DNA from: Pseudomonadota bacterium
GTDB taxonomy: Bacteria; Pseudomonadota; Gammaproteobacteria; Steroidobacterales; Steroidobacteraceae
Direction of reading: 5' to 3'
DNA: 64,000 nt
NCBI GenBank assembly: GCA_037200975.1
Contig: JBBCGI010000001.1
Span: forward strand, 3,251,501-3,315,500
Under the pieces are notes generated by a model that did not search any database, was not told where the DNA came from, and saw only the letters and a list, made by a program, of their open reading frames with translations. Positions 29,831-37,979 of this stretch are shown one piece after another. The position numbers and the translations under genes are program-made. Position 1 is the first letter of the stretch; every line of letters starts with the position of its first letter.

Positions 29831-30594
29831 GCGCCGCCATCGAACTACCGGGCGAAACCGTGGGGCCGCGCCTTACGTTGTCCGCGCTGGAGTTCGGTGT
29901 GGACACGGCAGCCGCGAATGACGTCAACGAGTGGCTGGCTTCCGTCGATGCGCCGGCGCGCGTGCGCTGGGCGCTCGACAACCTGCCCGGGCCGCACGCC
30001 GTCTCGTCGAGCTTCGGCGCGCAGGCGGCGGTGATGTTGCACCTGGTCACGCAGGAAGCGCCGCAGATTCCCGTGATCGTCGTCGACACCGGCTATCTAT
30101 TCCCAGAGACCTATGAGTTCATCGAGCAGCTTACGCGGCAACTGTCGCTGAACATCAAGACCTTTGGGGGCCGGCAATCGGTGCAGGAGTTCGAGGCCCA
30201 GTACGGCAAGCTCTGGGAACAGGGCCGCGAGGGTCTCGACAAATATCTCGAGCTGCGCAAGGTCGAACCGATGCGCCGCGCGCTCGCGACGCTCGGCACC
30301 GCGACCTGGTTTGCCGGCCTGCGCCGCAGCCAGGCTGTGAGCCGCGCCGCGCTGAATCCACTCGAAGTGCGCGACGGCCGCTTCAAGCTGCATCCGATCT
30401 TCGACTGGTCGGATCGCGACGTGTATCTGTACCTCAAGGCGCACTCGCTGCCGTATCACCCGCTGTGGGACAAGGGATACGTGTCCATCGGCGACTGGCA
30501 TTCCACCAAGGCGCTGCATGAAGTGGATTCGGCGGAAGAGCTGCGATTTGCCGGTCTCAAGCGAGAGTGCGGCATCCACGGGCTCGAAGGGTAG
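29827..30594 (+). CDS. cysH: PAPS reductase CysH
   Basis: CysH (255 residues) reduces PAPS to sulfite with thioredoxin. The PP-loop-like SSFGAQAAVMLHL, VVDTGYLFPETYEF, GLRRSQA and the C-terminal catalytic ECGIHG are present. The paired cysteines that bind the 4Fe-4S cluster in APS reductases are absent, so it is the PAPS-specific type, which agrees with the APS kinase in CysNC. It starts at a GTG overlapping the cysI stop (GTGA). Confidence 0.94.
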   Translation: MSAAIELPGETVGPRLTLSALEFGVDTAAANDVNEWLASVDAPARVRWALDNLPGPHAVSSSFGAQAAVMLHLVTQEAPQIPVIVVDTGYLFPETYEFIEQLTRQLSLNIKTFGGRQSVQEFEAQYGKLWEQGREGLDKYLELRKVEPMRRALATLGTATWFAGLRRSQAVSRAALNPLEVRDGRFKLHPIFDWSDRDVYLYLKAHSLPYHPLWDKGYVSIGDWHSTKALHEVDSAEELRFAGLKRECGIHGLEG

Positions 30595-30726
30595 CCGCGT
30601 GCGGCTGCACCGCGGCCGCGCAACCGCCAGCCCCCGCCGCACTGCTACGGCGCGAGAACCCGGCACACGGCTGACCGGCGCGCCACAATCCATGGCACAG
30701 CGATTGCTACCTCTGCGGCAACGGAT

Positions 30727-32238
30727 ATGACTTTCGATCGACCCATCGTGTTAGGCGCGCGTGCCAGCATTGTCGCGCAGGTGCAGGCGCGCGCGGTCGG
30801 CGCGGCGCTCATCGCCAAGCACCCGCATCTCTCGATCGACTACCGCTTTCTCACGAGCCCCGCCGATCGCGAGCTCGATACGCCGCTGCCAGAACTGCTG
30901 CGGCGCGGCGGTTTCACCGGCGATCTGGGCGTTGCGTTGCGAGCCGGCTCCATCGATCTCGCCGTTCATCTGTGGAAGGACCTCCCGTTCGCCACGAACC
31001 CACACACGCAGATCGCGGCCACACTGCCGCGCGCCGATGCGCGCGACCTGCTGCTGGTGAAGCGCGAATGGCCTAACGGGCGCGCGAACGACCTGCGCGT
31101 GTTGTCGTCTTCCGCCCGGCGCAGGACGAACCTGTCCGGCTTCCTGCAATGGGCGCTGCCGACGAAGCCGCCACGTATCACTTTCGTGCTGGCGCGCGGG
31201 GACTGCGAGGCGCGCCTCGAGCAATTGATGGCGGGGGACGCGTCTGCGCTGGTCGTTGCCAAGGCGAACATCGATCGCATTCTCGAATCGACGGCGCCGG
31301 AATTCGAAGCCGCACGCGTGCGGCTGCGCGCCGTGCTCGACGCCTGCGAGATCATGGTGCTGCCGCTGGCGCTGAATCCGACCGCGCCGGGGCAGGGCGC
31401 GCTGGCCATCGAGATCTGCCGCAACCGTGCCGACCTGGCGGAGTTGTTAGCGCCTATCAACGATCCGGCGACCTTCGGTCGCGTCATCGCCGAGCGCGCG
31501 CGGCTTGCGCCGACCGGCGACGAGGATCACCCACTCGGTATTTCGATCGTCCCCGTGCACTGCGGCGAAATCGAATTCACGCGCGGCCAGAAAGCCGGTC
31601 AATGGATTCAAAGCGCCGAGCTGCGCCGTCATGACACGCCGCTACCGCCAGCGCGTAGCGAGCTCGCGGTGTGGACCGGTGAGCCGGGCAGCGGCGATCG
31701 CTACCGGCGCGTCGCGCTGCAGGTGCGTCACGACCAGTTCGCGGACGCGCGCGTGGGTTTGTTTGTCGCTCGCTCCGAGGCGTGGCCGGATGGATACACC
31801 GCCCGGCCCGGCCAGATCGTCTGGAGCGCGGGTATCGACACCTGGCGCCGGCTCGCGGCGCGCGGAATCTGGGTTCACGGCAGCGATGAGAGCCTGGGCG
31901 AGACCGCCAGCCGGGGCGTCGAGGCGCTGTTTCCGCGCGTCCAGAGCTGGGTGAAGTTCAGCCACGAGAACGGCTACGACTCCCCGTTCAGCGAGCGGAT
32001 CGCCACCTACCGGCTCGAACGCTGCGCGCCGCTGGCCGATTTGAGCGGGCATACCCACTTCTACTGGCGCAGCGGGGCACAGTTTTACGACTATCTGCAG
32101 GCGAACCCTGAAATTCGTGGCGCCTGGCACGGCTGCGGACCTGGCAATACATTCAGTATGATCCGCGCGGCCATAGGAGAAGAGCGCGTCCGCGCCTTTC
32201 TCACCGCGGACGGATTTCGCCAGGAAGTTGAGCAATGA
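30727..32238 (+). CDS. HemC-like protein with HemD-like C-terminal extension, cofactor cysteine missing
   Basis: The first 270 of 503 residues resemble porphobilinogen deaminase: LGARASIVAQVQARAV, IDLAVHLWKDLPF (the catalytic Asp of the KD pair kept), SSSARRRTNL, ARGDCEARLEQL and GQGALAIEIC. At the position of the cofactor-binding cysteine (GGCQVPIG in E. coli) it reads GDEDHPLG, residues 264-271, so Glu266 replaces Cys. The remaining 230 residues are not a normal HemC C-terminus; VWSAGIDTWRRLAARGIWV and GAWHGCGPGNTFSMI recall uroporphyrinogen-III synthase. It lies between cysH and hemB, overlapping hemB by 4 bp, which points to siroheme synthesis. Whether it can assemble hydroxymethylbilane is open. 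Confidence 0.7.
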   Translation: MTFDRPIVLGARASIVAQVQARAVGAALIAKHPHLSIDYRFLTSPADRELDTPLPELLRRGGFTGDLGVALRAGSIDLAVHLWKDLPFATNPHTQIAATLPRADARDLLLVKREWPNGRANDLRVLSSSARRRTNLSGFLQWALPTKPPRITFVLARGDCEARLEQLMAGDASALVVAKANIDRILESTAPEFEAARVRLRAVLDACEIMVLPLALNPTAPGQGALAIEICRNRADLAELLAPINDPATFGRVIAERARLAPTGDEDHPLGISIVPVHCGEIEFTRGQKAGQWIQSAELRRHDTPLPPARSELAVWTGEPGSGDRYRRVALQVRHDQFADARVGLFVARSEAWPDGYTARPGQIVWSAGIDTWRRLAARGIWVHGSDESLGETASRGVEALFPRVQSWVKFSHENGYDSPFSERIATYRLERCAPLADLSGHTHFYWRSGAQFYDYLQANPEIRGAWHGCGPGNTFSMIRAAIGEERVRAFLTADGFRQEVEQ

Positions 32239-33194
32239 AGAGACTGCAGAGATTGCGCGCCACGCAGGCGCTGCGCGACATGGTTTCGGAGATCGGCTTT
32301 GGCCAGAGCCAGCTGATCCAGCCGCTGTTCCTGAGCGAGGGCGGCACGGGCGAGGAGCCCATCAGCGGGCTGCCTGGCACTTCGCGACACACGCTCACCT
32401 CGCTGCTCGCGCAATTCGAGAAGGATCTCGCGGCCGGCGTGCGCCAGTTCCTGCTGTTCCCCGTGCCCGCGCATAAATCCAACCGCAACTTCGGTTCGGA
32501 TTTCACCAGCACCGCGCTCCAGCAGATGCGCCAACGCGCGGGCAGCGATGCCGCCATCTGGGTGGACACGTGCCTGTGCAGCTTCACCGAGAGCGGCCAC
32601 TGCCACGTGCATGACGCGCGCGGCAAGCAGGACTTGCCCGCCACCCTGAATGCGCTCGGGTTGTTAGGCGTGGCCTACGTGAAAGCCGGCGCTGATGGCA
32701 TCTCGCCCTCGGACATGAACGACGGCCGCGTCGCACATCTGCGCGCGGCGCTCGATGCGGCCGGCCACGACATCGCGCCCATCATGAGCTACAGCACCAA
32801 GTTCGCCAGCAACTTCTACGGGCCGTTCCGCGAAGCCGCGGACTCCGCGCCGCAGTACGGCGATCGCAAGGGTTATCAGCTCGACGTGCGCAATCGCAGC
32901 GATGCGCTTGCTTCCAGCCGGCGCTGCGCCGAGGAAGGCGCGGACCTCCTGATGGTGAAGCCCGGGCAGCCCTCGGCGGATCTGATCCGGCCCATCAACG
33001 AACAGACCGGTCTGCCAGTGGGCGCCTATCAAGTCAGCGGCGAATACACCTCGCTCGTGTTGCTCGCGAAGGAGAAGTTCGTGAACTTCGACTCCGCACT
33101 GATCGAGAGCTGGCACAACCTGCGGCGTGCCGGTGCGGCATACATCATCACGTACGGCGCGCGCCTCGCGAAGGGTCTGGGGTTGCCGGCCTGA
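32235..33194 (+). CDS. hemB: Delta-aminolevulinic acid dehydratase (porphobilinogen synthase)
   Basis: HemB (319 residues) condenses two 5-aminolevulinate molecules into porphobilinogen. The Schiff-base lysines are in SYSTKFASNFYGPFR and LLMVKPGQP. The three-cysteine segment DTCLCSFTESGHC indicates a zinc-dependent active site. It starts inside the stop of the HemC-like gene (ATGA overlap) and its stop abuts cysG, so the three genes are one translationally coupled unit. It may be a dedicated copy for siroheme or the only HemB of the cell; the window cannot tell. Confidence 0.93.
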   Translation: MKRLQRLRATQALRDMVSEIGFGQSQLIQPLFLSEGGTGEEPISGLPGTSRHTLTSLLAQFEKDLAAGVRQFLLFPVPAHKSNRNFGSDFTSTALQQMRQRAGSDAAIWVDTCLCSFTESGHCHVHDARGKQDLPATLNALGLLGVAYVKAGADGISPSDMNDGRVAHLRAALDAAGHDIAPIMSYSTKFASNFYGPFREAADSAPQYGDRKGYQLDVRNRSDALASSRRCAEEGADLLMVKPGQPSADLIRPINEQTGLPVGAYQVSGEYTSLVLLAKEKFVNFDSALIESWHNLRRAGAAYIITYGARLAKGLGLPA

Positions 33195-34597
33195 TGCAAT
33201 ATTTTCCGCTGTTCCTCGATTTGAAGGGAAAGCCCGTGCTGCTGGTCGGCGGCGGGGAAGTGGCGGCGCGCAAATTTTCCTTGTTGGTCGATGCCGGGGC
33301 GAGCATCACGGTCGTGGCGCCGCGGCTCGGGGACGAGCTGACTTCCGCCCTGGCGCGTGGCGTTTTCACGCACCTGGCACGTGAGTTTGCGGATGCCGAT
33401 ACCGCGGGCGTGTGGCTGGTCGTCGCCGCCACGGATGATCGCGCCGTGAATGCGGCCGTGGCTGCAGCGGCCAATGCCGCGCGGATCCCTTGCAACGTCG
33501 TGGACGACCGCGAGCTGTCCAGTTTCATCATGCCGGCGATCATCGATCGCTCGCCGGTGCAGATCGCCGTATCGACCGGCGGCGCGTCGCCGGTGCTGGC
33601 GCGGTTGATTCGCGAGCGGCTCGAGACGCTGCTCGATAGTTCGCTCGGGCCATTGGCGGCCTTCGCCGACCGTTGGCGCAGCGCGGTGCGCGCGAGATTT
33701 TCGGATATCGGTGCGCGGCGCCGGTTCTTGTCGTGGATGCTCACGGGCCCGGTATCTGCGTCGCTGCGCGCGGGTCGCGAGGCCCAGGCCGACGAACTCA
33801 CGCGCAAGGCGCTCGATGCGGTTGATGGCATTCCCAATGGGCACGTAGTGCTGGTCGGTGCCGGTCCTGGCAATTCCGGCTTGATGACTCTGCAGGGATT
33901 ACGTGCGCTGCAGGAAGCGGATGTCATCGTGCACGACCGCCTCGTATCCGCCGAGGTGCTCGACCTGGCACGTCGCGACGCGGCCCGCTTCGACGTCGGA
34001 AAATTCGTCGGCGGCGGTGGCGCTACCCAGGAAGAAATCAACAAACTATTGGTCGAGCATGCGCAGCGCGGCGAGTACGTCGTGCGGCTCAAGGGCGGCG
34101 ATCCGTTCGTTTATGGACGGGGCGGGGAAGAGATCGATTTCCTGCGCCGGCATGGCGTGTCGTTCGAAGTCGTCCCCGGAATCACCGCCGCGCTCGCGGC
34201 CGGCGCGTATTCCGGGATTCCGCTGACCGACCGCCGCCATGCGCAGGCCGTGCGTTTCCTGACCGGCAATAGCGATGAGCAGCTCGCGTTGTTCAACTAT
34301 TCGGATCTCGCGGCGGGACGCGAGACACTGGCGTTCTACATGAGCGTCGGGCGGCTCGCAGGATTGCGAGACAAACTACTCGCTTCGGGTGTCGCGGGCG
34401 CCATGCCCGTCGCGTTCATCGAGAACGCGAGCCGCGCCGAGCAACGCGTGGTCGTTACCACGGTCGAGGGTATGCATCGGGACGCCGTCATGCAGCAGAT
34501 CAAGGCGCCCTCCATGCTGATCATTGGCAACGTCGCGTCGACCGCAGCCGAATTGCAGTGGTTTGGGCGGCGGGTTGCCGCCGGCGAATCTGCCTAG
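33194..34597 (+). CDS. cysG: Siroheme synthase CysG
   Basis: CysG (467 residues) makes siroheme from uroporphyrinogen III. The N-terminal half is the precorrin-2 dehydrogenase/sirohydrochlorin ferrochelatase (FPLFLDLKGKPVLLVGGGEVAARK, ISTGGASPVLARLIRERLE as VSTGGASPV). The C-terminal half, from about residue 215, is the SAM-dependent methyltransferase (VVLVGAGPGNSGLMTLQGLRAL, VRLKGGDPFVYGRGGEE, VVPGITAA). The single-base overlap with hemB shows coupling. The product serves CysI and NirB, both in this window. Confidence 0.95.
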   Translation: MQYFPLFLDLKGKPVLLVGGGEVAARKFSLLVDAGASITVVAPRLGDELTSALARGVFTHLAREFADADTAGVWLVVAATDDRAVNAAVAAAANAARIPCNVVDDRELSSFIMPAIIDRSPVQIAVSTGGASPVLARLIRERLETLLDSSLGPLAAFADRWRSAVRARFSDIGARRRFLSWMLTGPVSASLRAGREAQADELTRKALDAVDGIPNGHVVLVGAGPGNSGLMTLQGLRALQEADVIVHDRLVSAEVLDLARRDAARFDVGKFVGGGGATQEEINKLLVEHAQRGEYVVRLKGGDPFVYGRGGEEIDFLRRHGVSFEVVPGITAALAAGAYSGIPLTDRRHAQAVRFLTGNSDEQLALFNYSDLAAGRETLAFYMSVGRLAGLRDKLLASGVAGAMPVAFIENASRAEQRVVVTTVEGMHRDAVMQQIKAPSMLIIGNVASTAAELQWFGRRVAAGESA

Positions 34598-34605
34598 TCG
34601 GGTCG

Positions 34606-35136
34606 ATGGCGCATCCCGCGACGTCCGTCCTTCCGTTTCTGATCGCGCTGCCGCTGATTGGCTGGCGCCTGTACCGGCGCGTGCGCAGCGCGATCGGCCG
34701 GCAGAAGCTCTCGAAAGTGCGGCCGTGGGTTACCGTGTCCGTGTTTCCGCTGATCATCGCGCTGCTGGCTTTCGGCGCCAGGTCTCAGGCGATGAATTTG
34801 CTATGCCTCGTGGGTGGTCTGTGCGTGGGCACGGGTCTCGGTGTCTATGGATTGAGCAAGACGCGCTTCGAGGCGACACCGCAGGGTTTGTTTTACACGC
34901 CGAATGCGCATCTTGGCATCGCGTTGTCAGTCTTGTTCACCGGACGCGTGATCTATCGCATTCTCGAGTTGTATTTGCTCGATGGCGCGATGCCTGCGCC
35001 CCAGGCCAGCTTCGCGAGCAGTCCGTTGACGCTTGCGGTGTTCGGGCTGCTGGCGGGGTATTACGTCACTTATGCGATCGGCTTGATCCGTTGGCGCCGG
35101 GATACTCGTGTCGAGGCGGTGTCAGGCGTCGTTTGA
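34606..35136 (+). CDS. Predicted multi-pass membrane protein, DUF1453/CcdC-like
   Basis: A 176-residue protein with four to five hydrophobic segments (VLPFLIALPLIGWRLY, VFPLIIALLAFGA, LLCLVGGLCVGTGLGVYGL, LTLAVFGLLAGYYVTYAIGL). The stretch GLSKTRFEATPQGLFYTPN resembles DUF1453/CcdC-like proteins; no function is known. The start at 34606 is 8 bp after cysG; a longer reading overlaps cysG. It is the last chromosomal gene before the integron array, where an integrase gene would be expected. Confidence 0.55.
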   Translation: MAHPATSVLPFLIALPLIGWRLYRRVRSAIGRQKLSKVRPWVTVSVFPLIIALLAFGARSQAMNLLCLVGGLCVGTGLGVYGLSKTRFEATPQGLFYTPNAHLGIALSVLFTGRVIYRILELYLLDGAMPAPQASFASSPLTLAVFGLLAGYYVTYAIGLIRWRRDTRVEAVSGVV

Positions 35137-35268
35137 GCGGCTCGTCAGGCTCTGGGCGCCCATTGGCCGGTATGTGAACCGGGATACGAATTGTCATTGT
35201 GGGCCGCGCTGCAGCAGAGATATCGTCGTGGCTGCAAACTGCAGCATCCGGGCGGCTGGGGTGGTCAT

Positions 35269-35325
35269 GTTATCCAACGGTAAATGTCCAGAAACTCCGT
35301 TACCGACCATTAATAAGAGTTAGGC
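35269..35325 (+). other. attI-like primary recombination site
   Basis: A core site GTTAGGC (35319-35325) opens the cassette array, but no attC hairpin precedes it. Two further GTTA motifs, GTTATCC at 35269 and GTTACCG at 35299, lie upstream in the same orientation, reminiscent of the repeated integrase-binding sites of attI1. The attC orientation puts attI on this side. The surrounding 195 bp after the membrane gene hold no coding sequence. No integrase gene adjoins it. Confidence 0.45.
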
Positions 35326-35331
35326 GACTCT

Positions 35332-35670
35332 ATGCGTCACCTTCTCACTCGCAAGTTCCTGTTGCTTACACTCTCCGTGCTTTCGCCGGCATGTGTAGAG
35401 AAGGCTCTGGGAGAGCAGCCTCGCGAAGTGGTAACTATTCGGGTTACCGACGACACCGACTGCCTCGTGGGGGAAGCACGACTGCCATGTGCCGGCGTAG
35501 TGGCTCACCTTCGTGACGTCTTAAAAGTGGCAGAGGGCACCTACATTCGAGTCCTGCCGGACAAGACTTCAAGTTACGCTGCTACAGCGAAGCTCATGGA
35601 GCAGCTTCAAAAGTCGAAACTAAAGTTGAAAATGGGTTCTGTGAATGTTGCCGCCGATCCCAAGGACTAG
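35332..35670 (+). CDS. Cassette 1: exported protein with ExbD/TolR-like domain
   Basis: The 112-residue product has an N-terminal export signal (MRHLLTRKFLLLTLSVLSPAC; the cysteine could be a lipidation site but the lipobox is poor). The rest, VVTIRVTDDTDCLVGEARLP through AHLRDVL, IRVLPDKTSSYAATAKLMEQL and MGSVNV, has the pattern of the periplasmic ExbD/TolR domain. A transmembrane anchor with the functional Asp of ExbD is not present. It is the first cassette after the attI-like site. The family assignment is by pattern only. Confidence 0.5.
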   Translation: MRHLLTRKFLLLTLSVLSPACVEKALGEQPREVVTIRVTDDTDCLVGEARLPCAGVVAHLRDVLKVAEGTYIRVLPDKTSSYAATAKLMEQLQKSKLKLKMGSVNVAADPKD

Positions 35671-35693
35671 AATGTGCAGCGTCGTCTGGAGTC

Positions 35694-35781
35694 GCCTAAC
35701 AAATCGCTCGAGCGGACGCGTGAGGGATAAAGTGCCAAGTTCATACATCGGCGCGCGCGCCGCTCAGCTCAACCGTTAGCA
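35694..35781 (+). repeat. attC site 1
   Basis: The 88-bp site begins GCCTAAC, matching the complement of GTTAGGC at the start of cassette 1, and ends GTTAGCA, which belongs to the next cassette. Confidence 0.9.
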
Positions 35782-36039
35782 GGCTGGTTCGCGAAGTGTC
35801 TCAAGCGCAGCGCAACCAAGTGAAAGATTTCTCCGCTCCCGCAGCCGCCAAAGTTGCGGAAACGCCAGTGCATTCCGACGCGAAAATCCAGGCGAGCGAG
35901 GGCATCGAGCGGCCGCTGTGGGCTTTGGCTTCCGAAGCGGCATTGGCTTCGGTTAAGTCGCCCTTTGTTCTAAGTAGTTCGAGCGGTACGCTTGCCCGCA
36001 TGTCAGCTCCTTCCAGAATGTCACTCACAGCGCGACGCC
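35776..36039 (+). other. Cassette 2, copy 1 of a duplicated cassette
   Basis: This roughly 260-bp cassette body is closely similar to cassette 5. A GTG at 35796, 21 bp after the core site in both copies, opens a plus-strand frame; both versions share PLWAL and SPF within a peptide of about 60 residues, but this copy runs on through its attC. An antisense frame starting MVSRRRA is also shared and diverges after about 30 residues. No known family is recognised, so coding is uncertain. Confidence 0.5.
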
Positions 36040-36127
36040 TGCTAACCAATCGCTTGAGCGGACGCGTGCACGATAAAGTGCCCAGCTCATGCAGCGGCGT
36101 GCGCGCCGCTCAGCTCAAACGTTAGGC
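36040..36127 (+). repeat. attC site 2
   Basis: The 88-bp site begins TGCTAAC, the exact complement of the GTTAGCA that opens its cassette, and ends GTTAGGC. Confidence 0.9.
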
Positions 36128-36155
36128 GACATGAGAGCCGTTCGAGGTAAGCCCT

Positions 36156-36572
36156 ATGACCGCTTCGCTTGAAAGTGTGCATCCGGTGCTGATGTCGAAA
36201 GACATTGGAATCAGCGTGCAGTTTTATGCTCGCCTTGGGTTCGAACTCCTGTTCCAAGATAACTCGAGCAACCCTAAATATGCGGTCATGAAACGCGACG
36301 GCGCCGAGCTGCACTTTCAATGGCAAGCCTCTGAGCAGTGGTCCTACCCAATAGACAGACCCGCCTATCGCTTTAAAGTGACCGACGTTGACGCGCTGTA
36401 TTTGGATTTGTTGGACCGAGGCGGAATCACTGAAGGAACGAGACACGAGAGTCCGTGGACTAAGCCCGCGGACACTCCGTGGGGAACGAGGGAATTTCAT
36501 CTGAGAGACCCAGGGCAGAACAGCTTGCAGTTCTATCGCGCACGAAATGCCGGCGCACCGCATATCGCCTAA
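36156..36572 (+). CDS. Cassette 3: VOC/glyoxalase-bleomycin resistance-like protein
   Basis: The 138-residue product has a single VOC fold: VHPVLMSKDIGISVQFYARLGFELLF, then AYRFKVTDVDALYLDLLDRGG and TREFHLRDPGQNSLQFYR, the usual end of bleomycin-resistance or dioxygenase-superfamily proteins. Metal-ligand positions are partly kept (H10, E near FHLRDPG). It could sequester or modify a small molecule. The stop codon TAA comes from the R'' box of its attC, a common feature of tightly packed cassettes. Confidence 0.7.
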   Translation: MTASLESVHPVLMSKDIGISVQFYARLGFELLFQDNSSNPKYAVMKRDGAELHFQWQASEQWSYPIDRPAYRFKVTDVDALYLDLLDRGGITEGTRHESPWTKPADTPWGTREFHLRDPGQNSLQFYRARNAGAPHIA

Positions 36573-36654
36573 CAAATCGCTGGAGCGGACGCGTGAACGA
36601 TAAAGTGCCAAGCTCATTCGTCGGTGTGCGCGCCGCTCAGCTCAATCGTTAGGT
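36567..36654 (+). repeat. attC site 3
   Basis: The 88-bp site begins GCCTAAC and ends GTTAGGT. Its first box supplies the stop codon of the VOC gene. Confidence 0.9.
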
Positions 36655-36661
36655 GGCAGTC

Positions 36662-37114
36662 ATGCGGCACCTTCAATCTGCACTCCTTGCATTGACGACC
36701 ACGCTCATCTCGAGTGTCGGGTTTGCGAACCCGCCAACCGCGCTTCCGTCATTCGCGGACCTTTTTGGTGTAGAGGAGTCTCAGGCGCCTGCGATCTATG
36801 GCCCTGAGTCCACTCGATGCCTTTCGAACGCTCTGGAGGACTTCAACCGCGCGCTTTCGGGCCAAGAACCCATTCATTCCAAGAGTCCGGCGTTTCCGCA
36901 GCTGCTAGATGGGGGAACTACATTCTGGACGGGCGAGTGCTACGTGTTGACCGTGTATAAGAGACTAACCTCGTTTCGACTGCCGGATGGGGCAATGGTC
37001 AACGGCTTCGTTGTGGGTCCATCCCTGCAGCTTAAGCTCACGCCGAATGCGTCAGAGTCACATCCGATTGAACGTACTAGATTCGTAGTCCTCCAAAAGC
37101 GTGCTGCCACCTAA
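36662..37114 (+). CDS. Cassette 4: exported protein of unknown function
   Basis: The 150-residue product has a signal peptide (MRHLQSALLALTTTLISSVGFA) and a mature part beginning NPPTALPSFADLFGVEESQAP. CLSNALEDFNRAL and WTGECYVLTVYKRLTSFRLPDG suggest a small folded periplasmic domain with two cysteines that could pair. No family is recognised. An in-frame GTG three codons upstream lies in the core site, so the ATG is preferred. The stop is provided by the attC box. Confidence 0.6.
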   Translation: MRHLQSALLALTTTLISSVGFANPPTALPSFADLFGVEESQAPAIYGPESTRCLSNALEDFNRALSGQEPIHSKSPAFPQLLDGGTTFWTGECYVLTVYKRLTSFRLPDGAMVNGFVVGPSLQLKLTPNASESHPIERTRFVVLQKRAAT

Positions 37115-37196
37115 CAAATCGTTGGAGCGGACGCGTGAAAGATAAAGTGCCAAGGCCAACCGTCGGCGTGCGCGCCGCTCAACTCAACCGTTAGCA
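37109..37196 (+). repeat. attC site 4
   Basis: The 88-bp site begins ACCTAAC, the exact complement of the GTTAGGT that opens its cassette, and ends GTTAGCA. Confidence 0.9.
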
Positions 37197-37455
37197 GGCG
37201 GGTTCGCGAAGTGAATCGAGCGAGCCGCAACCCAGAGAAAGATCTCTCCGCTTCCGCGGCCGTCGACGTCGCAGCAGCGCCAGTCCACCAAGTCGCGCAA
37301 ATCCAGGCGGGCGAGGGCGTCAAGCGGCCGCTGTGGGCTTTGGTTCCTGAAATGGCCTCGGCTTCGGTCAGCTCGCCCTTTGCTCGAAGGTAGTTCGAGC
37401 GGTACGCTTACCCGCATGTCAGCTCCTTCCGGACCTTCACCCATGGCACGACGCC
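37191..37455 (+). other. Cassette 5, copy 2 of the duplicated cassette
   Basis: This cassette repeats cassette 2 with scattered substitutions. The shared plus-strand frame starts at GTG 37211 and here stops at 37393, giving about 60 residues ending SSPFARR. Strong DNA similarity makes both strands look conserved, so the coding strand cannot be decided. It lies two cassettes away from its sister copy rather than next to it. Confidence 0.5.
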
Positions 37456-37543
37456 TGCTAACCAATCGCTGGAGCGAACGCGTGAAAGATAAAGTGCCAA
37501 GCTCAAACGTCTGCGCGCGCGTCGCTCAGCTCAACCGTTAGAC
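37456..37543 (+). repeat. attC site 5
   Basis: The 88-bp site begins TGCTAAC, matching the GTTAGCA that opens its cassette, and ends GTTAGAC. Confidence 0.9.
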
Positions 37544-37884
37544 CGCACAAATCGTTTCTGCTGCTCGGAACTCATCGCGAGAATCTACCCTTCGGTTCCG
37601 CGGCGCCCAATCATCGCGGTGGCGCACGGAATCAACCGGCCAGGTCCGCTGGTCGGAAGCAATGTTCGACCGAGCCCCGGAGATCAATCGCAAGTCCCAT
37701 CTAGATCGCGGGCCGCACGATCAAGGGGTTAAGGTAAGCGTGGTTGCGCCGCTGGTTTGTCGGGGGCATTCTTCGCCTCAGCTTCGGTGGGAGCCCTTCG
37801 ATCGGGCGCTGCGGAAGCCGGGCATTCGCCTGAGAAGTCAGTGGCTAGTGGCTCAATCGTCTTCGTCGAGGAATGACATGTGCG
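37544..37884 (+). other. Cassette 6: no convincing gene
   Basis: This 341-bp cassette body has only a frame from 37662 that reads into the attC and shows no family resemblance, and weak antisense frames. It may be a non-coding or decayed cassette, or carry a promoter or small RNA. Its closing box CTCTAAC has one mismatch to the GTTAGAC that opens it. Confidence 0.5.
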
Positions 37885-37972
37885 CTCTAACAACTCGCTG
37901 CAGCGGACGCGTTCAAAATCAAGTGCCAAGCTCCGGCCTTGGCGTGCGCGCCGCTGAGCTCAAACGTTAGGC
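37885..37972 (+). repeat. attC site 6
   Basis: The 88-bp site begins CTCTAAC and ends GTTAGGC; the internal sequence is slightly more diverged than in its neighbours. Confidence 0.85.
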
Positions 37973-37979
37973 CTCGCTC

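Noticed and set aside
34606-35331. Integron integrase gene next to the attI-like site
   Set aside because: Neither strand encodes a tyrosine recombinase here; the only gene is a small multi-pass membrane protein.
35801-37465. Antisense genes starting MVSRRRA in the duplicated cassettes
   Set aside because: Similarity between the copies breaks after about 30 residues by frame change, so coding on this strand is not supported.
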